Source of the DNA: Magnetococcales bacterium
GTDB taxonomy: Bacteria > Pseudomonadota > Magnetococcia > Magnetococcales > DC0425bin3
Reading direction: 5' to 3'
DNA length: 33,051 nt
Assembly: GCA_015231175.1 (NCBI GenBank)
Contig: JADGBZ010000034.1
Coordinates: 1-33,051 of the forward strand
Part shown: piece by piece, positions 8,026 through 16,110 of the stretch
Layout: every line of letters begins with the position of its first letter
Position numbering within the stretch: the first letter of the stretch is position 1
Notes under the pieces: model-generated
Databases searched by the model: none
What the model was told of the DNA's origin: nothing
The model's input: only the letters and a program-made list of their open reading frames with translations
Program-made: the position numbers and the translations under genes

Positions 8026-10201
8026 GGGTTTCCCTCCAGGCAAACAGTCCTGCCGTCGGTTCCTCTTCGCAAACGGGTGCAGCGATGCCAGCAACAATCC
8101 GTTTAATGGCTTCCTGGCTATCCCCGAAACCATTCACTGTTTGGGCCAGGATCGCTAGCCTCTCCGGCGTCGTCAGGTTGGGATTCCATGTGTGCCGCAA
8201 CCGCCAGATGGCCATACGGGTAAGATGACCAAATACGATGCAACGGACATCCCCGGCGGATGGCTTCAGTCCCGCTTTGCGTAGCTGAATCAACTCCCTG
8301 ATCACAATGGGCAGAAGAACGTCAATCTCACCGAACAGGAGCGTTGCGTTGGTTTGGCCATTGGCCCGGCAAACAAACACCGTATCGACGATGGACGAGC
8401 CAGTTCCGTGGATGTGGATCGATCCCCCCATTTCAGCCGGACATGGCAGGGATGCGGTGCAGGTCAATCCAGCGTCCAGGATGGCAACCCCCACCGCGTG
8501 GTAGGCCTCGATCCGGTTGTGATGGTAAGTGAAGGCCAGAGGCGCACCAGGTTTCAACGCCTGTGCCATGCGCCGGTAAACTGCGGACAGCCCTTCGGTG
8601 AAATACTCAAACCCTCGTCCCTGGGAAACATTGCCGGTCAGTTCCTGCGGTGATAGCGCCGTCTTCTGGTCGAACCCCACACATCCGCTGTCGGCCAACT
8701 GCCGCAGCCAAGCATGGCAGAAATCCATCAGTTCCCCATACTGGACATTGCCGAAGTAAGGCGGATCGGTGAGTACTGCGTCCAGAGTGGCGGTGGGTAG
8801 CGTCATATCTGTCGAGGATGCACGGTGGAGTTCCACCCTGCGTGGGCGAGCACCGTTGTTGCGCTCGCCTATCCACTCTCCCTGGATCGGGATGGTGGTC
8901 TTGCGTCCGTTCCTGTGGTCCACCTCGAAGGGTGCGCTGCAATAACGTTTGGCCTTCAGGAATTTCTCCACGATGTTTGCCCACCCTCCTGAGCCCACGT
9001 TCACACCGTGGCCGTTGAGGGTGCCGAGCAGATTGGATTCGCACTGCACCAGACCCACCGGAAAACCGTGGACAGAGAAAATATCCAATGACTTTAATGC
9101 CATTGTGTCGTATCGGCACAACATGTTCTGGTAACGGAGCAGATCGGAGAGGTTGGTTGCCAGGGCGCGTCGTACCCGTTCGTCGGCGATTCCGGCAATG
9201 AGGCGGCAGCTCAGTTCCAAGCCCAGGAGTTGGCGCTCGTTGAACATGTCCCGATAGCGTCCGTACCCCCACCGGTGCAAGCGACCAGTTTCGTCTCCAG
9301 CGGGAATGATATCCTCGGGAACAAATCTGGGGGTTGTCTCCTGCCAACGGGATGTGGCCAGCTTGGCTTTCTCCAGATCCTTGGCGTCCGGCTTTTTGAA
9401 GAAACGTCCCCGGTGGCGTTCTTTTTGGTGGGGATTGTGGTATTCAATGGCGAAAAGCCGATGTCCGGGTGGTTCCGCTCCCGGTCTGGGGTAGCTGTTG
9501 GCATGACCGCAATGAGGGCAGGAACACTGACCGCGTTTGGCAGGCCCGACGTTGCGCAGTCCGCTTCCGCACCCACCGCATCTTCCGGGGTTTCGGAGGT
9601 CTACCACCTCGTTCAAGTCGCCGCAACCAGGGCAGACCAAAACATTGCGAGGGTGTCGCTTGTTCTCGGCCAGCAGGTAGCCGGGGAACAGGTCGAAGGT
9701 GCCGCCACACCGTTCGCAGTCAAGAACCTTGACCCAGAGGAAGTACTTCACGGGTACATCGCGCTCTCCGTACAAAGGACAGTCGGTGTTGTACAGTCCC
9801 CCAACCTCGCGTTCCAAATCGGCCATCAGACCATCGGCGGCAATTCGGTAAGCGGCAAGGTCGAGATGCTCAATCTCTTCCCGGACAATCCAAAAGGACA
9901 TGGGGTTGATGTCGCAACCGATCACGTCACAGCCGACGCGGTTGGCCTCGATCAATGGCGTACCGCCTCCCATGAAGGGGTCAGCTACGGTCTTTCCTGA
10001 AAAATCGTTGGCACGGAAGAACGTCTCTGCCAGAGGGCGATCCCCAAACTCTGCCAGCAACAACCCCCGGAATAGCGTGCCAGGACGGCGGGCAAACCAC
10101 TTATGCACGGCGATGATCGGTCGGTAGTTTTGCTGAATCTGCTTCTCTTTCAATGCCAGGGAAGCGATCAAGGAGATATCGAAGGTCGATTCGATGGTCA
10201 T
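8009..10201 (-). CDS. DUF1156-type DNA methyltransferase with zinc-finger insert
   Basis: The 730-residue protein begins with a DUF1156-like segment (IIAVHKWFARRPGTLFRGLL). This leads into the SAM-binding motif DPFMGGGTPLIEA (74-86) and then the catalytic motif TDPPYFGNVQYGE (478-490). The order FxGxG before DPPY and the DPPY type indicate N6-adenine or N4-cytosine methylation. Between the motifs lies an insert with four cysteine pairs (Cys162/165, 190/193, 208/211, 228/231), probably two zinc ribbons. The start is ATG 10201 with GGAG 12 nt upstream; an in-frame TTG at 10219 overlaps that site and is less likely. The gene overlaps the nuclease gene downstream. DUF1156 proteins also occur in multi-gene anti-phage systems with a helicase and a DUF499 ATPase, but neither is present here. 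Confidence 0.85.
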   Translation of the reverse strand: MTIESTFDISLIASLALKEKQIQQNYRPIIAVHKWFARRPGTLFRGLLLAEFGDRPLAETFFRANDFSGKTVADPFMGGGTPLIEANRVGCDVIGCDINPMSFWIVREEIEHLDLAAYRIAADGLMADLEREVGGLYNTDCPLYGERDVPVKYFLWVKVLDCERCGGTFDLFPGYLLAENKRHPRNVLVCPGCGDLNEVVDLRNPGRCGGCGSGLRNVGPAKRGQCSCPHCGHANSYPRPGAEPPGHRLFAIEYHNPHQKERHRGRFFKKPDAKDLEKAKLATSRWQETTPRFVPEDIIPAGDETGRLHRWGYGRYRDMFNERQLLGLELSCRLIAGIADERVRRALATNLSDLLRYQNMLCRYDTMALKSLDIFSVHGFPVGLVQCESNLLGTLNGHGVNVGSGGWANIVEKFLKAKRYCSAPFEVDHRNGRKTTIPIQGEWIGERNNGARPRRVELHRASSTDMTLPTATLDAVLTDPPYFGNVQYGELMDFCHAWLRQLADSGCVGFDQKTALSPQELTGNVSQGRGFEYFTEGLSAVYRRMAQALKPGAPLAFTYHHNRIEAYHAVGVAILDAGLTCTASLPCPAEMGGSIHIHGTGSSIVDTVFVCRANGQTNATLLFGEIDVLLPIVIRELIQLRKAGLKPSAGDVRCIVFGHLTRMAIWRLRHTWNPNLTTPERLAILAQTVNGFGDSQEAIKRIVAGIAAPVCEEEPTAGLFAWRETHAVPL

Positions 10202-10302
10202 TGAAAAGGGTGTCTCCAAGAGTTGATCTGGTCTTCCGAAGATGATCTCGGACCCAAGTTTACCTCCTTTTCCGTTTTCAAGCCAACCATCCTGCGCATC
10301 AA

Positions 10303-10397
10303 ACGGGTCAACAGGCTGTTGACCAGCGAGATTCCTTCGTTATTCGATAGTTAAGGCGGGTCAACAGCTACTGGACCCGCAGGGGGCGGGTCAACAG
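10303..10397. repeat. Three GGGTCAACAG repeats, two set in inverted repeats
   Basis: GGGTCAACAG occurs at 10305-10314, 10358-10367 and 10388-10397; the last two share the longer core GCGGGTCAACAG. The first is part of a near-perfect palindrome, GGTCAACAG-G-CTGTTGACC (10306-10324). The second is enclosed by GCGGGTC...GACCCGC. The cluster lies about 100-200 bp upstream of the methylase gene and could be a binding site for a regulator. That role is inference. Confidence 0.6.
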
Positions 10398-10523
10398 GTT
10401 TTGGAGAATACTGGCCGAGAGAGAAGAGACGGGCGGATTCCGACTCCGACGGGTCCGACACCGAACCAAGTTCCTTCTCGAACCACCCGTGCTAACCATT
10501 GGAAACATTGGGGTTTTTAAACG

Positions 10524-10555
10524 CCGAAAGACCGCCGGGGTGGGCGGTCTTTCGG
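10524..10555. terminator. 13-bp perfect hairpin, terminator-like but without a clear T-run
   Basis: CCGAAAGACCGCC (10524-10536) pairs perfectly with GGCGGTCTTTCGG (10543-10555) around a 6-nt loop. On the plus strand it is followed by AAGAGAAAA. On the minus strand it is followed by CGTTTAAAAA. Neither is a classical U-tract, so the terminator call is tentative. Confidence 0.4.
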
Positions 10556-10807
10556 AAGAGAAAACCCTGCAAATTCAAAATGGTGGAGCGAACCATCCCC
10601 GGATCGTGAATTCTTTGAAATTTTTATGTGGTTCAATAGAGAAGGTTTACCCGATTCTCGACCAGGCGAGCGAGACCGCAAGGCGGGGCAACTGATTGGG
10701 GAAGAAAGAGAATCAGGAAAGTGGGGAGGAATTCTCCGATCCCATCTCTGGAAGCGGATCGGAGTCAGGGTGGCAACCGTTCCGGGCTGGATCTGGTTGG
10801 AGGGCTA

Positions 10808-10840
10808 TCCCCGGCGATTTCACCCCGACCTCGCCGGGGA
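10808..10840. repeat. 10-bp inverted repeat with 13-nt loop
   Basis: TCCCCGGCGA (10808-10817) is the exact reverse complement of TCGCCGGGGA (10831-10840). It lies 147 bp before the transposase start. It may belong to the transposon's leader or be a stray structured element. No function is evident. Confidence 0.4.
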
Positions 10841-10986
10841 GGAGGGACTGACCGAAGGCCCCGAATTGGGGGGTGCGGAAGGCTACCCTCCCGCCCACCC
10901 TTTCTGAGAGCCGTGCCGAAATCTAGGATCCACCATCTGCATGGCTTTTGGCCATTTTTCAAAACGGCGCGAGGACAGTTTCAGCA

Positions 10987-12057
10987 ATGGCGAGTTCGTT
11001 CGTGTTCCTCCTGTGGACCATGATGGCCCACTTCTTCAGTCCCCGGCACAACGCCGAGATCCGGTTCCTCAAGGCCCAGATCCGCATCCTTCAGGCGCGG
11101 GTGACGACCAACCGGATCGCTCCGACGCCGGAGGAAAAATCAGAACTTCTCCGCATCGGTGCCGAATGCGACCACAATGTGGCCGACCTGATGGAGATCG
11201 TCAAGCCCGCCACCTACCGGCGTTGGGTCAGCCAGTCCACCAAGGATCAGCCCATCAAGCCGCTCGGACGCCCCCGGCCGACCCAGGAACTGCGGGACGC
11301 CGCCATACTCATGGCCAAGGAAAACATCCTCTGGGGCTACCGACGCATTGCCGGAGAACTCAAGAGGCTGGGGCGGTATGCCGGAGCCACCACGGTCAAG
11401 CGGATTTTTCGGGAAGCCAACATCCACCCAACCCCCGAGAAGGAGAAGAAGAAACCGCCCCTGCCTTGGCTGACTTTCCTCAAGGCCCACCTGGAATCCG
11501 TCGTGGCCTGCGATTTCTTTACCAAGGACGTCTTCACCCCCATGGGCAAGATGACGGCCTACGCCATGGTCTTCATCCACCTGGGCAGCAGGCGGGTCCA
11601 TTGCAGCGCGCCGACCTATTCCCCCGACAGCGCCTGGGTGACCCAGCAAGCCCGCAACGCCCTGATGTGGTGCGACGAGCAAGGCGTCAGGCCCCGATTT
11701 CTGATCCGCGACGCCGACACCAAATTCTCTGGCCCCTTCAACGAGGTCTGGAAATCAGAAGGGGGCCGGGTTATCCAGATTCCCAATGGGGCACCCCAAG
11801 CCAACGCATACTGCGAGTCCTTCATCGGCACCCTGAAGCGGGAGTGCCTGGATTTCTTCGTCTGCTTCAGCAATTCCCAGCTCGCCTACATTTTGAAGAC
11901 CTGGGTTCGTCATTATAACACCGAGCGACCGCATTCCGGCGAAGGGATCGGGAACAACGTCCTTTGTCCAGACTTCCGGCCCCATGTGTCCGGGCCAATC
12001 CGATGTTGAGAAGCACTTGGGGGGATCGTCCGATCCTACTACAGACAGGCGGCATAA
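10987..12057 (+). pseudogene. rve/DDE integrase-core transposase with a premature TGA near the C-terminus
   Basis: From ATG 10987 the frame gives 340 residues to TGA 12007-12009. An N-terminal helix-turn-helix (residues about 50-145, with WGYRRIAGELKRLG) precedes the rve catalytic core: Asp176 (VVACDFFTKD), Asp242/244 (LIRDADTKFSG) and Glu277 (AYCESFIGTLKRECLDFF). The end HYNTERPHSGEGIGN is typical of the family. Immediately after the TGA the same frame continues as EALGGIVRSYYRQAA to TAA 12055-12057. This is the terminal motif such transposases normally carry (usually ..RC-R-E-x-LGG..YYR.A). CGA to TGA at one codon would explain it. The catalytic core is complete, so activity may survive. 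I could not define inverted repeats or target duplications. Confidence 0.8.
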
Positions 12058-12243
12058 GGCCTTCCCAGATCATGGTTGGTCGGCTACTCTTTCCCTCAAA
12101 TCGTATGCTGAACAAGGCTTCCTACATTTTGGCACACTCCATTAATTTCTCCCTACCCATGTGAAACAGCGAGGAACCTCTAAGATCGGAGGCATTATCG
12201 CGGTCGGATGGAGTATATGGTAGGGGCAACTAACAATATAATC
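12058..12243. other. Spacer at the edge of the AT-rich island, no gene seen
   Basis: These 186 bp lie between the transposase and the convergent PLP-enzyme gene. Base composition shifts from GC-rich to AT-rich here. No hairpin with a T-run or other site stands out. It may hold the transposon's right end. Confidence 0.5.
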
Positions 12244-13407
12244 TTAGCATCCCTTATAGTGAAGCAATCGATCGATTGCTTCACTCAAAACATCTGGATC
12301 GCAAGCCACATTTATCCGGCCAAAGCCTTCCCACTCTGATCCGTATCCCGAACCATCGTCCAACGAAACTTTGGCTCGCCGCAAGGCATTGAAGCATGAT
12401 CGATATGGTGGGAAACCCAGTTCCCTCAAATTCACCCAAATAAAAGGTGTCGAACCAAAGCAATAAAAAGAGTCAGAACTTAATACATTTGCAAACCGTT
12501 TCTTCGCAACCAACATGTTCTCGCGAATAGCAACCCGAGCTTCTGCCAGCCAATCCAACCCACTTGTGAGACAGGCGGATGCAACACACTCAAATAAAGC
12601 AGTTGGAGGACAAACACGAGGATGCGAAAAATCGCGAAATATATCACCAGTCTTGTAATTCGAAAAAGCAAGCCAAGCACCACGTATAGAAGAAACTGCC
12701 CATGACTTAGTCACCGATTCTGCAAGAACTACATCATTAGAATTCTCAAAGATACTCTTCAAAAAATCCATCTCACTTAAGTCTAGAAGCGGTCTGTATA
12801 TACAATCAATAACAATTTTCATGCCCGCACGAGTTGCTAGACTAGCTAAATCAATAGCTTCTTGTTTGCTGAAAATTGATCCAGTGGGCACATGTGGAAA
12901 CGTCATCAGCACCGCTCCTTGCGTCCCATCGCACGCCGCTTCAACTGCATCAACATCAATTGACACACCATCGGCGGTACAGCACAAGTTAACAACTTCA
13001 GGCACTCCACCGCCAGAAACAATGGCGTTACACAGACCTGGGTATGCCGGACCAAGAACGATTATCTTTTTTTTGCTACGGTCAAGAAGTCGAACTATCT
13101 CGCTTATAGCAAATAGCAGCCCACCAACGAACTGCAGATTTGCTATATCAAAATTAATGCCTATTTCTTGGTATTGCTTCTGCAGAATCTCACGTAGTTT
13201 TGTCCTCTCATTGCCTGGAAAATATCCAAGATCGCTAGATCTGGCTTTCTGTGCAATTGCGTTTACAATGTGCTCCGAGACTCTGCAGTCAAATTCTGCA
13301 ACATCAAGGGGCAAAACGTCTTTCCCAAAACGCGACCATTTAAGACTACTTCGCTTTCGGCAATCAGTTTCCGATAGCCAGTTAAACTGTGAAGGTTTAG
13401 AAGGCAT
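12244..13407 (-). CDS. PLP-dependent aminotransferase / C-S lyase-like enzyme (fold type I, MalY/PatB-like)
   Basis: The 387-residue protein shows the class I/II aminotransferase layout. VLPLDVAEFDCRVSEHIVNAI resembles the MalY 'WVADMDF' opening. LGYFPGN comes next, then Asp201/Tyr204 in IVIDCIYRPL, and Lys234 in AESVTKSW, which should form the PLP Schiff base. Near the end, GFGRINVACDP supplies the substrate-carboxylate Arg. The usual NPxNPTG motif reads FPHVPTG, so Val replaces the Asn that contacts PLP O3'. This is unusual and may alter chemistry or abolish it. The start ATG 13407 overlaps the upstream gene's end by 11 nt; in-frame ATGs further upstream lie deep inside that gene. It is the last gene of the leftward AT-rich set. 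An aminotransferase or beta-lyase role is inference; the substrate is unknown. Confidence 0.75.
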   Translation of the reverse strand: MPSKPSQFNWLSETDCRKRSSLKWSRFGKDVLPLDVAEFDCRVSEHIVNAIAQKARSSDLGYFPGNERTKLREILQKQYQEIGINFDIANLQFVGGLLFAISEIVRLLDRSKKKIIVLGPAYPGLCNAIVSGGGVPEVVNLCCTADGVSIDVDAVEAACDGTQGAVLMTFPHVPTGSIFSKQEAIDLASLATRAGMKIVIDCIYRPLLDLSEMDFLKSIFENSNDVVLAESVTKSWAVSSIRGAWLAFSNYKTGDIFRDFSHPRVCPPTALFECVASACLTSGLDWLAEARVAIRENMLVAKKRFANVLSSDSFYCFGSTPFIWVNLRELGFPPYRSCFNALRRAKVSLDDGSGYGSEWEGFGRINVACDPDVLSEAIDRLLHYKGC

Positions 13408-14599
13408 TTGTCTGCAAGGGAAATACCCACTCCTCATTAATTTTTGGTACCTGTACATTACCAGCGACACGTTTAACTTGAAACAAAGCTTCAAACGAGA
13501 CCACATTTCTGGAAAAACCAGCAAATTTTCCTCTTACGGTACGGAAATTTTCAGCGGCTTGTGGAAGGTCACTAAATGCTAGTGCTGCTCCCAAGACACC
13601 AGAAGTGTGCAACCCATGCACCATAATCACCGAAGCACTTGGATCGAAGGGGTTCGGAAAGCGTGCAAAATATCCATAGTCGATTAATAACAATCCATCA
13701 TGATATTCAGGTCTAATAACTTGGATGGAATCACCACTTTCAAGATTCAACGATTCTCCATCTTCCGCATACTTGATCGCGCTCCTTATAGTTCGATTAA
13801 ATTCCCGACAAATTGGGTTTCCAGGTAAAACATCATCAATCCCAGGGCCACCAATTACAACAAGGTTATCCCTCAATAACTGTTTACCTGGAAACTCGTC
13901 TGAAGTGTATTTATGGACGCGAGAGCTATAGTTTCGCGATAGAAACACCATTAGCTCAAGAACAGTATCTTTATCGCTAAACTGCTCAAGATAAACATGA
14001 TTTCTGTGGTTTGGGTTTGATGAGTATAAATTATCTGTAGATTTCGATGCTACAATATGAATTGCGCCTGTCTCCTGAGGAAACCAAATTAGATTTCTAT
14101 CCATTGGGCTAATTCTCTGCCCTGCAAGGACTTCATGCACCTTTTCTACCAATCGATAAGGCAGCGTTACCGACAGATTAGCATCATCCTCATAATAGAG
14201 CGGATCATCATAAAAATCGGTGTTTCTTATGCTTTCCACTCTCTCTCTTCTTATCGTAATAATATGAGGTATTTTTGCGGCTTCACAATACCCTGCTTGG
14301 TACAGCTCAACAGCTGAGTCGCCAGCGCTAATATCTAAAATCAACAATGATGATGCATTCAATGCAGACACCACATTCCTGGCTGTAATTTTACTTTGTG
14401 AAGTTTGTTGTGCAACTAGCTCAACTTCTAAGTGTACGCCTTCTTCTGTAAGCATAGCTGATGCAGCCGCTGCCGCTTTAGTCACCGATGCACTAAAAAT
14501 CGATGCAGCTTCAGTGTTTCCACGGTAACAAGTGCCAATGGCAACTAACACTCTGACAGTTTTCTTGCCCGAAGCCTGTTTATTGGGTTTAGGTGACAT
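13397..14599 (-). CDS. Two-domain protein with an N-terminal nucleoside deoxyribosyltransferase/TIR-like domain
   Basis: Residues about 16-160 form an alternating alpha/beta domain opening RVLVAIGTCY. A core LLILDISAGDSAVELYQAGY (85-104) resembles the 'D-S-G-x-x-x-E-x-G-x-A' signature of nucleoside 2-deoxyribosyltransferases and related TIR-like nucleotide-processing folds; Glu98 would be the nucleophile. The C-terminal half (about 245-400) has NLVVIGGPG, then LIDYGYFARFPNPFDP, then VIMVHGLHTSGVLGAAL. It looks like a second folded sensor or ligand-binding domain that I cannot name. The start is uncertain: ATG 14599, or TTG 14611 overlapping the upstream stop. Either way the gene is translationally coupled upstream and overlaps the PLP enzyme downstream by 11 nt. 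Proteins with such domains are frequent in bacterial conflict systems, but a metabolic role is equally possible. Confidence 0.6.
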   Translation of the reverse strand: MSPKPNKQASGKKTVRVLVAIGTCYRGNTEAASIFSASVTKAAAAASAMLTEEGVHLEVELVAQQTSQSKITARNVVSALNASSLLILDISAGDSAVELYQAGYCEAAKIPHIITIRRERVESIRNTDFYDDPLYYEDDANLSVTLPYRLVEKVHEVLAGQRISPMDRNLIWFPQETGAIHIVASKSTDNLYSSNPNHRNHVYLEQFSDKDTVLELMVFLSRNYSSRVHKYTSDEFPGKQLLRDNLVVIGGPGIDDVLPGNPICREFNRTIRSAIKYAEDGESLNLESGDSIQVIRPEYHDGLLLIDYGYFARFPNPFDPSASVIMVHGLHTSGVLGAALAFSDLPQAAENFRTVRGKFAGFSRNVVSFEALFQVKRVAGNVQVPKINEEWVFPLQTNAF

Positions 14600-14607
14600 A
14601 TCAATAC

Positions 14608-15369
14608 TCAATTCTTATCAATCATTTTCATGCGACGAAGAAATAGTTTTTGAATGATTTCAGTTGGAGGTGAAACCGAAAACAAAACCGACCCTGCTCC
14701 AAGCGACAATCCTAAAGACGGATCCACAATTCCTGCAATCAATGACGCTGTTGACAGAGCAACCAAACTTACTCGCTCAGCAAGAGCAATGTTACCAATG
14801 GCACTTAGACACATTCCATAGGTTAGTAAATTTGCCCCGATATTAGATAATAACTCAGGCCGCATGAGCCACAAGTCCAACTCAACCGAACGGTTTATGA
14901 TAGGCAAGACCTTGATTGTAAGGTAGTCAGCTATTTCAAAGTAGATGGAAGCTTGTTCTTTGTCAGAGACCATCCTAGTTTCATTAATTATTACTTGAAC
15001 TGTCCTAATTATCCCCCTCACTTTGTCTTCAGATACTACGGATATACTGCGCTCACGGTCATCTGTAGATTCAATTTTCTTTAGTTCTGACAAAAAAGTG
15101 GAATCTTTGCTTGGTTTCGTAATTTCAGATGCCCAGAGATCTATGAAATCTATACCCAACTCAATTGTGGGTTTCTTTATCTCAGTACATAAATTCAGGA
15201 TAATATTTGCTGTGACAAGCTTATTGTCCAAGTTTGATCCTGCACTAGGCCCCCAAACGGTTTTAGACCAAAGCAAGAGGCCAAATTCGTCTGTTTGATG
15301 AGAACGATTTCGTGCTAGTCGCCCTAGAGTTGATATTACATGAAGCGGGTCAATTTGTATCTCGCTCAT
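14608..15369 (-). CDS. Unknown 253-residue protein with hydrophobic C-terminal region
   Basis: No family is recognised. The first 170 residues are mixed and charged. Residues about 178-232 are strongly hydrophobic and rich in Ala, Gly, Leu and Ser (LLTYGMCLSAIGNIALA, SLVALSTASLIAGIV, LGLSLGAGSVLFSV), compatible with two or three membrane segments. The basic tail FLRRMKM would lie on the cytoplasmic side. ATG 15369 has GGGA about 9 nt upstream. Its end touches the next gene (4-nt overlap if that gene uses TTG 14611), so the two are likely expressed together. Directly upstream lies an IS1182-family remnant, which separates this gene from the biosynthetic genes further right and may have cut an original operon. 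A membrane-anchored partner of the NDT-like protein is a plausible guess only. Confidence 0.5.
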   Translation of the reverse strand: MSEIQIDPLHVISTLGRLARNRSHQTDEFGLLLWSKTVWGPSAGSNLDNKLVTANIILNLCTEIKKPTIELGIDFIDLWASEITKPSKDSTFLSELKKIESTDDRERSISVVSEDKVRGIIRTVQVIINETRMVSDKEQASIYFEIADYLTIKVLPIINRSVELDLWLMRPELLSNIGANLLTYGMCLSAIGNIALAERVSLVALSTASLIAGIVDPSLGLSLGAGSVLFSVSPPTEIIQKLFLRRMKMIDKN

Positions 15370-15499
15370 ATCAATGTCCCATTTAGGAGTCTGTCTCCAA
15401 ATAGTCTGGCTAGTTGGTTACAGTGGTCAGTTGACCGAAAGTAGGCCCTGCCAGTCCGGTTTCTTACTGACGAAAAGGCGGGAATTCCACCCTCAATGG

Positions 15500-15860
15500 A
15501 GCTATTTGGCCCCTTTCTCCCCTCTGCGGACGTACTCCACCTGCATTTTCTTGAGATTGTGCTCCACGGCGTGCAGTTCCACTCCCCATCGCAAAACTTG
15601 ATCCCGCGCATCCGGAACTCGTCCGTACCCTGGGTTTCCTTCATCTGCCCGAACACTGGCTCATCTTCCGTCATCCATTCTCGATTTTATAGCATCTTTC
15701 CGCACTTGGTCAACAGCTTCCGCTCCATCCGTTCCCGATTCGTCAGATCCTGCGGAATCCTCCATCCGCCCCCGTGGTGCCACCTGTTCTTACATCGCTC
15801 GTCGATGTTTCCAATCCTTCCGGGTGGCGATCAACAGTTCACAGTCGTCTGTCCCCGCCC
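15500..15860 (-). pseudogene. IS1182-family transposase, C-terminal remnant
   Basis: The leftward frames carry the C-terminal signature of IS1182-type transposases in broken form. LLIATRKDWKHRRAM comes first, then RIPQDLTNRERMERKL with a stop codon soon after, then EPVFGQMKETQGTDEFRMRG. After a one-base frame change comes LHAVEHNLKKMQVEYVRRGE. At least one stop and one frameshift are needed to join them, and the N-terminal three quarters of the gene are absent. It is dead. It sits between the glycosyltransferase gene and the hydrophobic-protein gene, in sequence more GC-rich than its neighbours. Confidence 0.75.
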
Positions 15861-16110
15861 CGTTGTTCTCATCCGACTGAGGTGGACGGACCCCAAAGCA
15901 AGGACAGAAATCGGATCGGAATAAGCTACACCCTACCCATGGTAGAAGGCCGTTCCGGACCACCCTTTCGCGTGTCAAATTTTAAAAATGGTTTTCCCAA
16001 GACTCCATGCTCAGATGAGGAGAAGGGGGCATGGTTGCGGGAAACGGTCGTATCGTTTTGTTGGTCTCGAATCCGGGGTCCATTTTACTGCTCTTCTATC
16101 CAAACATGAT
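15861..16110. other. Scar sequence between the IS1182 remnant and the glycosyltransferase gene
   Basis: No gene is recognisable in these 250 bp or in 15370-15499 on the other side of the remnant. The composition is intermediate and probably represents decayed insertion-sequence ends. Intact inverted repeats or a target duplication were not found by eye. Confidence 0.45.

Larger units (their letters stand above)
10202..10986. other. Gene-poor spacer with hairpins and short repeats
   Basis: No frame in these 785 bp looks like protein. The stretch holds three copies of a GGGTCAACAG repeat, two strong hairpins, and GC-rich sequence up to the transposase gene. The part nearest 10986 may include the undefined left end of that transposon. 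Any promoter for the leftward methylase-nuclease operon must also lie here, but I could not pick one with confidence. Confidence 0.6.

Noticed and set aside
8009-10201. Assignment to a helicase-methylase-ATPase anti-phage system
   Set aside because: DUF1156 methylases occur in such systems, but no helicase or DUF499 ATPase is next to this one. A PD-(D/E)XK nuclease overlaps it instead.
10626-10907. Short rightward coding frame in the spacer before the transposase
   Set aside because: It has no motif and no ribosome-binding site, and includes a hairpin; composition suggests non-coding DNA.
13397-15369. Reading the trio as CBASS, Thoeris or a similar known signalling defence
   Set aside because: No cyclase, SIR2, SLOG-STING or recognisable effector nuclease is present, and the NDT/TIR resemblance is too loose for a named system.
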